Assembly: GCA_017630395.1 (NCBI GenBank)
Contig: JAGBVI010000032.1
Span: 1 to 42,269 of the forward strand
DNA: 42,269 nucleotides
Source of the DNA: Paludibacteraceae bacterium
GTDB lineage: Bacteria > Bacteroidota > Bacteroidia > Bacteroidales > Paludibacteraceae
Direction of reading: 5' to 3'
Shown here in pieces: positions 1 to 8,544 of the stretch. The notes beneath the pieces were generated by a model, which saw only the letters and a list, made by a program, of their open reading frames with translations, had not been told where the DNA came from and made no database searches. The stretch's first letter is position 1. Each line of letters starts with the position of its first letter. Made by a program: the position numbers and the translations under genes.

Positions 1-200
1 TGAGAGAGATTTTTAAGGTTATTTTTATTATTTTTTTGCCGTTAATAGTGGACTATTATCAAAAAAAGAATAATAAAAATAGATTAAAAAGAATCTCAAA
101 GATGCCGAAAATAAGAGAGTGAAACTCTAAAGTATTTTTTTTAATAAAATTTAAACAGCTTCTAAGTCCATATTAAAGGGAACTTCTATAAATTAAAAGC

Positions 201-231
201 TTGCAAATCAACGAATTATTTTGTAATTTCG
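201..231 (+). promoter_or_regulatory. putative transposase promoter
   Basis: TTG at 201-203, then 20 bases, then TAATTTCG at 224-231. This is one base off the Bacteroidota -7 consensus TAnnTTTG. Transcription would start about 10-15 bases before the ATG at 250. Confidence 0.4.
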
Positions 232-249
232 TGCAAAATAATATAAGCC

Positions 250-1320
250 ATGAAGAAAAGTCCAAATTATCGTCGCAATCAATCTGGAGGCAGTCTGTTT
301 GAGAACGCCCAAACTCTCGAAGCATTATCCAAGCAAGGCAATCCATTGGATTTTATATCCAAAATGATTGATTTCGAGATGTTTCTCCCTATCCTTGAAG
401 GCAAGCTGCAAACTGCAGAACGCAAGAGCAATGCAGGTCGTCGTCCGATTGACCCCGTGTTGATGTTCAAGGTTATGTTTGTGCAGCGGTTATATGGACT
501 AAGTGACGAACAGGTTGAATATCAGATAAAAGACCGTACAAGTTTCCGTGATTTTATAGGCATTAGCACAGTCGATGATGTTCCGGACGCACGTACGATA
601 TGGAAATACAGAGAGGAACTGACACGGTGCGGGGTGTATGACGAACTGTTCAGGCAGTTCTACGAACACTTGCAGGCTCTCGGTCTAATCGTTAATGAGG
701 GGAAGATAATAGATGCAAGTTTTGTCGTGGCGCCTCGCCAGCGAAACACAAGAGAGGAGAACAAGGCCATCAAAAATGGCGAAGGAGACTGTTTATGGAA
801 AGACAATCCTCATAAAAAGAGCCACAAAGACATTGATGCGCGCTGGACAAAGAAAGGCGGGGAAACATTCTTCGGCTATAAAAACCACGCGAAGGTGTGC
901 CGTAAGACCAAACTGATAACAGGTTATGACACGACATCCGCATCTGTTCACGACTCCAAACGAGGCGCCGAACTGGTTGACGGCAATGATGCGCAAGGAG
1001 AGATGTTTTGGCTTGACGCTGGTTATGTTGGTACGGAGAAAGGATTTGAGAAAAAGGCAGTTACACCTATTATCTGTGAGAAAGGTTTCAGAGGACACCC
1101 ACTAAATGACGAGCAAAAACGAAACAACCGCGCAAAATCAAAGGTGCGCTGTCGTGTGGAACACGTGTTCGGCTTTATCGAGCGTTCGATGGGCGGTCTT
1201 GTGTTTCGTGGCATTGGCATTGTCAGGGCAAAGGCGAATGTCGCAATGACAAACCTTACTTACAACATAGCACGCTTAACACAAATTTACAGATACCATA
1301 AGGAGTGGATAACTGTGTAA
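250..1320 (+). CDS. IS5-family transposase (DDE)
   Basis: This 356-residue protein catalyses cut-and-paste movement of its IS. The N-terminal part (about residues 40-145) resembles the DUF772 region of IS5 transposases, with the RRPIDPVLMFKVMFVQRLYG stretch and PDARTIWKYREEL. The catalytic triad is visible as D155 (KIIDASF), D256 (WLDAGYVG) and E304 (CRVEHVFGFIER). Length is typical for the family and the frame is intact, so the element may be active. A likely promoter lies just upstream (TTG at 201-203, 20 bases, TAATTTCG at 224-231). Codon use and G+C differ from the AT-rich host genes around it. The subgroup within IS5 was not determined. Confidence 0.93.
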   Translation: MKKSPNYRRNQSGGSLFENAQTLEALSKQGNPLDFISKMIDFEMFLPILEGKLQTAERKSNAGRRPIDPVLMFKVMFVQRLYGLSDEQVEYQIKDRTSFRDFIGISTVDDVPDARTIWKYREELTRCGVYDELFRQFYEHLQALGLIVNEGKIIDASFVVAPRQRNTREENKAIKNGEGDCLWKDNPHKKSHKDIDARWTKKGGETFFGYKNHAKVCRKTKLITGYDTTSASVHDSKRGAELVDGNDAQGEMFWLDAGYVGTEKGFEKKAVTPIICEKGFRGHPLNDEQKRNNRAKSKVRCRVEHVFGFIERSMGGLVFRGIGIVRAKANVAMTNLTYNIARLTQIYRYHKEWITV

Positions 1321-1415
1321 ACGTCAAAAACTTTAATCATTGATAATCAGCAATTTACCCCCCCCCATCCAAAAAAAATACTAATTTTTTACAAAAGTTT
1401 CAGAAAAAGTTTTAT

Positions 1416-1423
1416 TAAATTTG
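1416..1423 (+). promoter_or_regulatory. putative -7 box for the T9SS-exported protein gene
   Basis: TAAATTTG matches the Bacteroidota TAnnTTTG box exactly, but no clear -33 TTTG is seen at the right distance. It lies inside the putative IS (177-1505), so the IS could be supplying transcription to the gene at 1568. Confidence 0.35.
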
Positions 1424-1567
1424 TGGAAGCAAAATCACATTAGCAGTAGCCTTAAAGAGGTTCTGACTACTTGCTGATGTCAAATTGAATTTATAGAACC
1501 TCCCTAAAATTTAATGAATACCGTTTGCAACGATTTCTATTTAAAGATTATTAATAAAAATACAATT

Positions 1568-4213
1568 ATGGACAATTTTACAAGAATTTCATTCTTAACA
1601 TGGGTTTTAATGTTTTTGTTTGTAGGGAATACTTTCTCACAAGACAAAGGTAATTTACTATTGATTTCAGATGTAGACTTTAGTGATCCGGGAGCTGAAT
1701 TAACGTTTTATCCAATAGATAGCATAAATTCTTCCGGAGACAAAAATAGTTTAATAAAACCAGAGATAAGCATTGGCGAATCATTCCAATTTATTCAATC
1801 CTCTTCAAATGGATCAGACTCTTCTTTCATAAATACAAATTCTTATGCAATTGTCAGAAATCCAATTTTTTTAGATTCTCTTAGAATGACTGAGAATGAG
1901 GATATGGGAGGAATCCTATTTTCTATCCCCCGAAAAGGGAATAATGCTCAAGTTTCTGTCATGACGTGCAATATCTTTGGGCTAAAAGAAGGAGGTGACT
2001 ATCAGGTTGAAATTGAATTTGGAAATCCTTTCTCTGAAGAGTATTTAGATTATACTAAAAGAGACGAATTACCCCACATACAAGCACTCTACCGTCCTTT
2101 TGTATATTTAAAGATGGGAAATCAAGTTGTTAACTCTACATCCTTACAATTGACTAAATTTAACTCATCTCAAACAATTACGTTTGATAAAGCAAAGAGT
2201 CGCGTAGAAATTAGCAATACAGGAAACTTAAATTTCTCAATTGCATGCGATCCCTTGCTAGAGGAATTTGTTGTATTGATAAAACGAATCAAGATATATG
2301 CAGAAGTATCGCCATCAATTAGCGCAGAGGATACCGAAGTATGTATTGGAGGTGCAACGACAAAAATAGTCCAAAAAGATGACCTAAACTTAAGTCATAT
2401 CCAATGGTACAAGAATGGAGTAAAAGTAGATGGTGCAAATAGCAGTACTTTTACACATATATCCTGCGATAATGTTTCTACTGATGAATATTTCTACATC
2501 GGGATTTCTCCGTATGGTGATAGCATTGTCTCTCCCAAATGCACAATTAAAAACGTTGCTTGTGGAGTAGATAATAATGGACGTCCTTTATCTAGGGAAC
2601 TAGTTTGGCAAGAAGATTTTGGAACGTTTAACTCTGCAACTGATTATTGGGTGTGGGATTATTCAAATATTCATAATCCTAAAAAAGTTTACTACTCAGA
2701 TGGGGAAAAATGGACCATGTGTTTAGATGATTCTACTATCTTTGGAGGAGTTTGCAGTACCTCACCATCTTATGAAGATAAATATGCCATCGCTGCAAAT
2801 GTTACTTGTATATGGGGTGACCTTTCCAATGGTGATGGAACTCAATGGGAATGGGAAGCTTATTTCGGGAATGGTAGATCTCCTGGAGAGAATGGGTGGT
2901 CATTCGTCCCTGACCACACTTATAATGGTAATAAATACGGCGGAATGTTGTTTATGAATTATGAAGGAGAGGCTAATAGTGTTATTTACAGAAAAGATAT
3001 TAAAGGATTATGTGAACGAACTTATACTGCAAAGTGTTTCTTAAATATTTTCTCGCAACCTATTAACCCTAGTAAGATTCAAATTCAATTGATTGACTTG
3101 GCAACCAATGACACCATAAAGTCTGAACCGGTAGAAATACTTTTCGACAAAACAAGTATTGATTGGTATGAAGTTGCTTGTTCTATTGATTTACAAGGGC
3201 CAAATTTACGATTAGAAATAGTATCTCTGGTAGGAGGAGAAGAGTATAACTATAAAGGTAATGACTTTGTTATCGATGATATTCAACTATGGACAACAGC
3301 TCTGCCTAAACCAACTATAAAATATTCTGAGAAAGATCAAAATATTTCGATGGATAATGATATCTTGTTCCAAAATTTTTGGCAAGAGGATTATCACATT
3401 TTATATCAATACAAAATAACGTCAGATTCACTATCTGCTTGGGAGAACTTAACCTCATCTGCAATTGACCCGTCTGATAACTTCTTTAACAACGATATAT
3501 TAGAGTCATTATTTGAAGATAATATAAACGATACAACAATAGAAGTATCCATTAGAACAGTTATCGGAGATAAAGAGGTACTGGAGAATACAAAGGAATT
3601 TGAAACACACTCGCCTTGCGAAGATTATGCGATTTCAAATATCATCAACATTCCTACTCATATAAGCGTTCCTGACACTTTTGTTTCCATCAACAACGAT
3701 GAAAAGAATTTAACCATAACATGGAAAAAATTAAGCGGTTCTACCGGCTACGAATTGATTATATTTGAAGACGAAGCGATGACAGATTCTGTCTGCATAG
3801 TAAGATTTGATGAAAATGGGAAATTGATTTCTAACGTAAGTTTACGAAGTTCTGATATTTCCGATAAAATGTCTTACACTATTACCGGATTAGAAGCAGG
3901 AACTTACTACTATACAATGACAGCTCTAAATGAAACCGAGGAATTAAAGACAAATAGTGGAACCTTTACGATTTCTCAAACAACATATAATCAAGATTCA
4001 AAAACAATTGCATCAGACGTGATAATATACACTCAAAAAGGAATATTGTACGTAAATGCTTTAACGGATGGATATTTGCTTATTGGAGACGTATTGGGGA
4101 ATGTAAGAGGAAACGTCTCTCTTCAACAAAACGAAGTTTATGAAATAACATTACCAAGGGGGGGGTACATTGTAATGTTTAATAATAAAACCTACAAGAC
4201 AATCGTTTATTGA
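1568..4213 (+). CDS. T9SS-exported multidomain surface/secreted protein
   Basis: I chose the ATG at 1568 because it opens directly into a signal peptide (MDNFTRISFLTWVLMFLFVG, cleavage near FSQ). The in-frame ATG at 1514 would add 18 residues with no signal character. The 881-residue product shows, in order: an undefined N-terminal beta region; an Ig/PKD-like module near nt 2310-2550 (ending QWYKNGVKVDG plus a C); a jelly-roll-like region from WQEDFGTF (about nt 2610-3300), similar to one in the 2530-residue protein; a fibronectin-III-like module (about nt 3700-3985, GLEAGTYYYTMTALN); and a C-terminal domain (from about nt 4018) with the IGDVLGNVRG and LPRGGYIVMFNNKTYKTIVY pattern of T9SS type A or DUF6383 domains. 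No catalytic motif is recognised. A G8 tract at 4158-4165 lies in the last domain. Confidence 0.8.
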   Translation: MDNFTRISFLTWVLMFLFVGNTFSQDKGNLLLISDVDFSDPGAELTFYPIDSINSSGDKNSLIKPEISIGESFQFIQSSSNGSDSSFINTNSYAIVRNPIFLDSLRMTENEDMGGILFSIPRKGNNAQVSVMTCNIFGLKEGGDYQVEIEFGNPFSEEYLDYTKRDELPHIQALYRPFVYLKMGNQVVNSTSLQLTKFNSSQTITFDKAKSRVEISNTGNLNFSIACDPLLEEFVVLIKRIKIYAEVSPSISAEDTEVCIGGATTKIVQKDDLNLSHIQWYKNGVKVDGANSSTFTHISCDNVSTDEYFYIGISPYGDSIVSPKCTIKNVACGVDNNGRPLSRELVWQEDFGTFNSATDYWVWDYSNIHNPKKVYYSDGEKWTMCLDDSTIFGGVCSTSPSYEDKYAIAANVTCIWGDLSNGDGTQWEWEAYFGNGRSPGENGWSFVPDHTYNGNKYGGMLFMNYEGEANSVIYRKDIKGLCERTYTAKCFLNIFSQPINPSKIQIQLIDLATNDTIKSEPVEILFDKTSIDWYEVACSIDLQGPNLRLEIVSLVGGEEYNYKGNDFVIDDIQLWTTALPKPTIKYSEKDQNISMDNDILFQNFWQEDYHILYQYKITSDSLSAWENLTSSAIDPSDNFFNNDILESLFEDNINDTTIEVSIRTVIGDKEVLENTKEFETHSPCEDYAISNIINIPTHISVPDTFVSINNDEKNLTITWKKLSGSTGYELIIFEDEAMTDSVCIVRFDENGKLISNVSLRSSDISDKMSYTITGLEAGTYYYTMTALNETEELKTNSGTFTISQTTYNQDSKTIASDVIIYTQKGILYVNALTDGYLLIGDVLGNVRGNVSLQQNEVYEITLPRGGYIVMFNNKTYKTIVY

Positions 4214-4236
4214 TATTGAACATTGTTTTATCTTAT

Positions 4237-4268
4237 AATAGAGGCTGCCTTTTTGCGCAGCCTCTATT
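4237..4268 (+). terminator. intrinsic terminator
   Basis: A perfect 12-bp stem, AATAGAGGCTGC (4237-4248) with GCAGCCTCTATT (4257-4268), lies 24 bases after the stop at 4213. The GAGGCTGC stem core recurs at 33720-33746. The 3' T-run is weak. Confidence 0.7.
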
Positions 4269-4299
4269 GCTTAAAATATACCCAAAAGTCCTTCAAAAA

Positions 4300-4330
4300 T
4301 TTGAATTCTTACAATTATTGTTTACCTTTG
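4300..4330 (+). promoter_or_regulatory. Bacteroidota-type promoter for the paralogue pair
   Basis: TTTG (4300-4303), 19 bases, TACCTTTG (4323-4330): a full match to the TTTG-N19-TAnnTTTG consensus. Predicted start near 4337, about 36 bases before the ATG at 4373. Confidence 0.65.
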
Positions 4331-4372
4331 TGTTAAAGTGAAATTTATTTTAACCCTCTAAAATAGAGTGAT

Positions 4373-5113
4373 ATGAAAAGATTATTTTTAGCTTTAACAC
4401 TTTTATTTTTTGCAACGTGTTTAGTTTTTTCACAAGAAAAAATTGAAGTTATTCATTTAAAAAACGGCAGTATCATAAAAGGTGAAATCGTTGAGGTTAA
4501 ACCCAATCAATATTTGAAGATTGAAACAGACAATGGTAGTTCGATAATATGCGAATACAACAACATTGATAAAATCTTACGCGAAAAACCAAACAAAGAT
4601 GATTCTACACTGAAAGCGAAGTCAAATAAAGACAACTTCCTAACGAAAGGATATAGAGGTTTCGTTTATGGCAATGTTATCATCGGGAATTTAATTGGAG
4701 GAGCTCTTACCTCAATACATGGAGCTCAACTAAATAACCATATCTTTTTAGGAGGGGGAACTGGTCTGAGAATTGCTAATGACTTTGGAGGAGATCATAT
4801 TGCCATTCCTATATTTGCTAATTTCAGGTATGATATTTGTAATTACTTCTCAACACCTTACTTGGAATTAAGTGCAGGTATATCTGTCCCTATATCCGGC
4901 GAGTTTGGTTTTTATGCTGCTACCTCTGTTGGTTGCAGAATCAAGAACTTCTCTTTTGACCTGGGGGTTGAGTTCGCTCCTGGGGTAGATGAATACGTTC
5001 TTGAATATGATTATTCATATGACCCATATTATTCTCCCTACTATTATAATGGCATATATACCGAGAAATATACTGCATTCAGTTTTGTTGCAAAAATCGG
5101 ATATGAATTTTAA
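4373..5113 (+). CDS. exported outer-membrane-like protein, paralogue 1
   Basis: A 246-residue protein with a clear signal peptide (MKRLFLALTLLFFATCLVFS, then QEK). After it comes a short conserved module, IEVIHLKNGSIIKGEIVEV, running to about residue 65. A charged linker follows, then a Gly/aromatic-rich region of alternating short beta segments (from about residue 85) ending in a Phe-terminated strand (SFVAKIGYEF), typical of a small outer-membrane beta-barrel. A Tyr-rich stretch (YDYSYDPYYSPYYYNG) precedes the last strand. It is followed after 33 bases by its paralogue and is probably co-transcribed from the promoter at 4300-4330. I recognise no specific function; barrel topology is inferred from composition and the C-terminal Phe. 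Confidence 0.8.
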   Translation: MKRLFLALTLLFFATCLVFSQEKIEVIHLKNGSIIKGEIVEVKPNQYLKIETDNGSSIICEYNNIDKILREKPNKDDSTLKAKSNKDNFLTKGYRGFVYGNVIIGNLIGGALTSIHGAQLNNHIFLGGGTGLRIANDFGGDHIAIPIFANFRYDICNYFSTPYLELSAGISVPISGEFGFYAATSVGCRIKNFSFDLGVEFAPGVDEYVLEYDYSYDPYYSPYYYNGIYTEKYTAFSFVAKIGYEF

Positions 5114-5146
5114 CTTATGTATAAATTTTAAGAACTAAAAATAAAT

Positions 5147-5845
5147 ATGAGAAAAATTTTTTTGTTGTTATTGTTCCTAATTTCTGCATCCAATTTTACA
5201 TTTTCGCAAGAAAGAAAAGAAATTATACAACTTAAAAACGGCAGTATCATAAAAGGTGAAATCGTTGAGGTTAAACCCAATCAATATTTAAAGATTGAAA
5301 CAGACAATGGTAGTTCAATTGTTTGTGACTTCGATGACATTGATTTGATTACAATAGAAAGCAATCGTAAAAACAGGTACTACCTTGAAAAAGGTTATCG
5401 CGGCTTTGTATATGGTGAACTCATCTTTGGTTGTATGTTCGGAGGTGCTTTTACAACAGTTCATGGAGGACAAATTAATAAGCACATATTTTTAGGCGGA
5501 GGAATAGGAATCCGATATACCGAAGATTGGTATAGTGATTACTTAGCTTTCCCTATATTTACAAATTTTCGCTATGACTTTGGAGAGCGTTATATAACAC
5601 CGTTTCTCGATGTCAGAGCAGGAATTACTCTACCTTTAAGCGGAGCTTTCGGTTTTTATGGCTCAACAAACTTTGGGTGCAGAATTGGTCGATTATCAAT
5701 GGATATAGGTCTTGAATTGGCTCCGGGATTGGATGAAATTGAATTGTGCAATTACAATTGGACTACCGACTATTATCACTACTACACAACGATAAGCAGA
5801 TATGTTGCGTTTAATTGTGTCACCAAAATCGGATTTGAATTTTAG
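5147..5845 (+). CDS. exported outer-membrane-like protein, paralogue 2
   Basis: A 232-residue paralogue of the preceding gene with the same layout: signal peptide (MRKIFLLLLFLISASNFTFS), the LKNGSIIKGEIVEVKPNQYL module, a shorter linker, a Gly/aromatic-rich barrel-like region, and a terminal Phe (TKIGFEF). Protein similarity runs end to end but is moderate, except for an 83-nt block (5234-5316 versus 4460-4542) that is identical at 82 positions. No promoter is seen in the 33-base gap, so it is probably the second gene of a two-gene operon. Function unknown; a porin-like or structural envelope role is only an inference. Confidence 0.8.
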   Translation: MRKIFLLLLFLISASNFTFSQERKEIIQLKNGSIIKGEIVEVKPNQYLKIETDNGSSIVCDFDDIDLITIESNRKNRYYLEKGYRGFVYGELIFGCMFGGAFTTVHGGQINKHIFLGGGIGIRYTEDWYSDYLAFPIFTNFRYDFGERYITPFLDVRAGITLPLSGAFGFYGSTNFGCRIGRLSMDIGLELAPGLDEIELCNYNWTTDYYHYYTTISRYVAFNCVTKIGFEF

Positions 5846-6013
5846 AACCTGGTAAAGTCGTTAAATAAAATTACAATTAGTAAATTGAAATTCTAAAGGT
5901 GGATGTAGCAATTCTTTTCACGAAATTTTTGAATTTACTTCTAATAGATTGCTATGCAAAAGAAAAGAACTAAGCAAGTATTGTTACTGCCTAACAAACA
6001 GCAAGTTATAAAC

Positions 6014-6065
6014 AAGTTGTTTAAATTTTATTGAAAATAGGCTCGAAATAAAATTTAAACAACTT
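6014..6065. repeat. perfect 19-bp inverted repeat between convergent genes
   Basis: AAGTTGTTTAAATTTTATT (6014-6032) is exactly complementary to 6047-6065, with a 14-base spacer. It sits between the 3' ends of the + gene ending at 5845 and the - gene ending at 6098, so it could act as a bidirectional transcript-end hairpin. Its right arm plus CTAA recurs with one change at 143-165, beside the IS, so it may be a dispersed repeat. Confidence 0.7.
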
Positions 6066-6097
6066 CTAAAAAAAACGAAGAGTTCGTCAACCCCAAC

Positions 6098-6592
6098 TTA
6101 AAACTCTGAATTTATAGGACTCTCCCTATTAACAGACTGAGATACAGCATATTCATAATCCTCTTCCGTTATTCTATAACGATAAAGATTTATCTCTTCA
6201 CTGTCGATTAAACGTTCATAGTTCATCTCATTATAAAACATTATACCATCCCTTCTCCTATCCTCTTCAATAAGTGGCCCGCAATAACAAAAAATTGAAT
6301 CATCAAAAATAAGAGAGACATTCCATGTATCAAAAGGGACATATACCCATCCACCACTCTCTCCATCTTTTACTATGCTATCACGTGGGTCAATAAAGAA
6401 ATCTTCTTGTAATCGATTTATATTTTCCCCTCTATCTACTGTGATTAACACATTATGATCGGTATCATTTACTATCATAAAATACCATCTGCCAGGAGGA
6501 AGCCCATCTACATCCGATTCACAAGATATAAATGCGAATGATGTTATTAACACACAAATTACACCCAATATATTTCTAACATTTCTCCTCAT
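6098..6592 (-). CDS. small hypothetical lipoprotein
   Basis: A 164-residue protein with a lipoprotein signal: a basic start (MRRNVRNILG), a hydrophobic core and a lipobox-like FISC with Cys24, followed by an acidic ESD that would favour outer-membrane sorting. The mature part has no recognised domain; it contains WYFMIVNDTDHNVLITVDRG and a CYCG motif, and looks like a compact beta-rich periplasmic or surface protein. It is divergent from the OmpA/TPR lipoprotein gene and convergent with the paralogue pair. A matching promoter lies at 6671-6702. Its last residues (about 156-162) are encoded by a copy of a dispersed repeat (6108-6127), so the C-terminus may have been added or altered by that repeat. 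Confidence 0.7.
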   Translation of the reverse strand: MRRNVRNILGVICVLITSFAFISCESDVDGLPPGRWYFMIVNDTDHNVLITVDRGENINRLQEDFFIDPRDSIVKDGESGGWVYVPFDTWNVSLIFDDSIFCYCGPLIEEDRRRDGIMFYNEMNYERLIDSEEINLYRYRITEEDYEYAVSQSVNRESPINSEF

Positions 6593-6670
6593 TTTTCTCT
6601 TATATTTGGTTTCTAATCTTTATTTTTATATCAGGGGAATAGTCAAAAAGCTGTATAAACTACTACACAA

Positions 6671-6702
6671 CAAATTTAAACTAATTTGTGAAAACACACA
6701 AA
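6671..6702 (-). promoter_or_regulatory. Bacteroidota-type promoter for the small lipoprotein
   Basis: Read on the minus strand: TTTG (6702-6699), 20 bases, TAAATTTG (6678-6671). Full consensus match; predicted start near 6664, about 70 bases before the ATG at 6592. Confidence 0.6.
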
Positions 6703-6822
6703 TTCAACTAGCAACAAAAAAGAAATTCTCACGTAGAGATACACGCCATTAACCATAAATCCACACTTCTCTCTGAACAAAGCAAGCAAAGGAAACGTTT
6801 CAATGATAAAATCAAAAATACT

Positions 6823-8517
6823 ATGAAAACTATGAAATTCAAATTCTATTTACCCATGTTGCTTGCTATCACCGCATGTTCGAGTGAGAAATTTGGAGCA
6901 CTAACTCAAAAAGAAATTGAATCCGAACCTAAAGTATTGGAATTAGTCGGAAACAATGTTGACATGACTTTGGCGGGAACCTTCCCAGACCACTATTTCC
7001 CTAAACATGGTGTCTTAACTATCACCCCCGTGCTACGTACAGCACAAGGAGATATTGAGGGACAAAGTTTAACATTCTATGGTGAGGATGTAAAAAATCC
7101 CGGTGTATTAATAGTCCCTTACAATTCCGGAGGAACATTTGCCGAGACCCAGACAATCGAATATAGTCCGGAAATGAAAAACTCAGAATTATATGCCATA
7201 TTCAAGGCCGAGATAGATGGAAAAATTGTTCCTATCAAGCAGATTAAATTGGCAGATGGAGTTATTACCACCTCTTCATTAGTAGATAAAAACGAGGCCT
7301 GTCCGATGGTAACACACGAAACTCTATCCGGGAAGACCAGCAGCACAGGAATGGGTACAATTCGCTACGAAATTGACCGTTCTAAGATTCGTGCATCTCA
7401 ATTGGAGAGCAAAGATATGATTGCTTTAGTCAATACATTGAAAGATTTGCAAAAAAACACCCGCAATCCACAAGTGAGCATAGAAATCTTCTCTACCGCC
7501 TCTCCGGACGGAAGTCCTGCCATCAATAAAAGAGTTTCAGAACAACGCAATGCAGCGGCCACAACCTATATGAAATCTGAATTGAAAAAATATGGTCTGA
7601 ATATCCCCATTCAAACTACCGTTTTGGATGCAGATTGGGATGGCTTATATAACTCTATCATGCAAAGTAATCTCGCAGACAAAGCAACAATTGTCGAAAA
7701 TTTGAAAAAAAGTAAAAGTGGCAATCGCTATAAGGTTTTAAAAAAATACATCAATGCCCACCCTGCTCTTTTTAAAGAAAATCTGTTACCTCCTTTGCGC
7801 AAAAGTACAATTACAATTAATACACAAACTCCCGGTAAAACCGATGAATGGCTGATGACAATGATGAAAAACAGTGCAGACAAATTATCACTAAATGATG
7901 CTTTGAGGGGAACTGCAATGCTGAAAAACAATAGCGAAAAAGAAAAATCTTACTTGTCTCTTATAAAGAAATATCCAAAAGATTGGAGAGCCTACAACAA
8001 CCTTGGAGCATTATACATTCACGAAGGAAAATGGGACGAAGCACAAAATTATTTAGAGCAATCTCATGCTCTCCGTGTGACCCCTGAAAATGATTTCAAC
8101 TTGGGTTTGGTTGCCCTTCATGCAGAGAAATTGGAGTCTGCCGAAAATTACTTTGCCAACCTTCCTGTGAGCAAAGAGTGGAGAGAAGCACAAGGTACAA
8201 TCGCCATTATCATGGGTGACTATGCTGCAGCCGAAAATTTCTTTGGAGACATCAAATCCAACAATGCAGGATTATCTCAAATCTTAAACAAAGACTATCC
8301 CAAAGCAGCTATAACATTGGAGGGTATTACCTCGCCTAACGACACTACATATTATTTGAAGGCTGTTTTAGGAGCTCGTACCAATAATAGTAATATGGTG
8401 TACAACAATTTGTATAAGGTGCAAGTGCTAGATCATGCGTTCTCAGAAAATGCACGTACTGACATCGAATTTTCAAAATATTGGAATTCATGTCAATTTA
8501 ATGGAGTATTAAAATAA
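6823..8517 (+). CDS. OmpA-like/TPR lipoprotein
   Basis: A 564-residue protein with a lipoprotein signal (MKTMKFKFYLPMLLAITAC, lipobox ITAC, Cys19). Residues 20-200 are beta-rich. About residues 217-260 (VSIEIFSTASPDGS, then NKRVSEQRNAAATTYM) look like the peptidoglycan-binding OmpA C-terminal fold, with the usual N-x(n)-S-x-x-R pattern. After a DADWDGLY region typical of Bacteroidales OmpA/DUF3868-like proteins, TPR units begin near residue 384 (DWRAYNNLGALYIHEGKWDEAQNYL) and continue to about 500. It probably sits at the periplasmic face of the outer membrane, linking it to the cell wall or to a protein complex. Met4 is an alternative start. No promoter or terminator was identified. Partner unknown. 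Confidence 0.75.
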   Translation: MKTMKFKFYLPMLLAITACSSEKFGALTQKEIESEPKVLELVGNNVDMTLAGTFPDHYFPKHGVLTITPVLRTAQGDIEGQSLTFYGEDVKNPGVLIVPYNSGGTFAETQTIEYSPEMKNSELYAIFKAEIDGKIVPIKQIKLADGVITTSSLVDKNEACPMVTHETLSGKTSSTGMGTIRYEIDRSKIRASQLESKDMIALVNTLKDLQKNTRNPQVSIEIFSTASPDGSPAINKRVSEQRNAAATTYMKSELKKYGLNIPIQTTVLDADWDGLYNSIMQSNLADKATIVENLKKSKSGNRYKVLKKYINAHPALFKENLLPPLRKSTITINTQTPGKTDEWLMTMMKNSADKLSLNDALRGTAMLKNNSEKEKSYLSLIKKYPKDWRAYNNLGALYIHEGKWDEAQNYLEQSHALRVTPENDFNLGLVALHAEKLESAENYFANLPVSKEWREAQGTIAIIMGDYAAAENFFGDIKSNNAGLSQILNKDYPKAAITLEGITSPNDTTYYLKAVLGARTNNSNMVYNNLYKVQVLDHAFSENARTDIEFSKYWNSCQFNGVLK

Positions 8518-8544
8518 TAAAACATAACTCTACGGAGTTTCAAA

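Larger units (their letters stand above)
177..1505 (+). mobile_element. IS5-family insertion sequence (ends provisional)
   Basis: A single transposase gene lies between an imperfect inverted repeat: AGGGAACTTCTATAAATT at 177-194 and its partner AATTTATAGAACCTCCCT at 1488-1505 (16 of 18 positions pair). TAAA lies just outside GGGA on the left (174-177) and just after TCCC on the right (1505-1508), which could be a 4-bp target duplication. Caution: the right-hand motif also occurs without a transposase at 12636-12655 and 6108-6127, so these may be a separate dispersed repeat and not true IS ends. The transposase reading frame is visibly richer in G+C than its neighbours, which fits recent arrival. 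Confidence 0.5.

Noticed and set aside
131-1382. 12-bp inverted match AGTATTTTTTTT (131-142) and AAAAAAAATACT (1371-1382) as IS ends
   Set aside because: Mostly a T/A run in AT-rich DNA; the 16-of-18 match at 177-194/1488-1505 is more informative.
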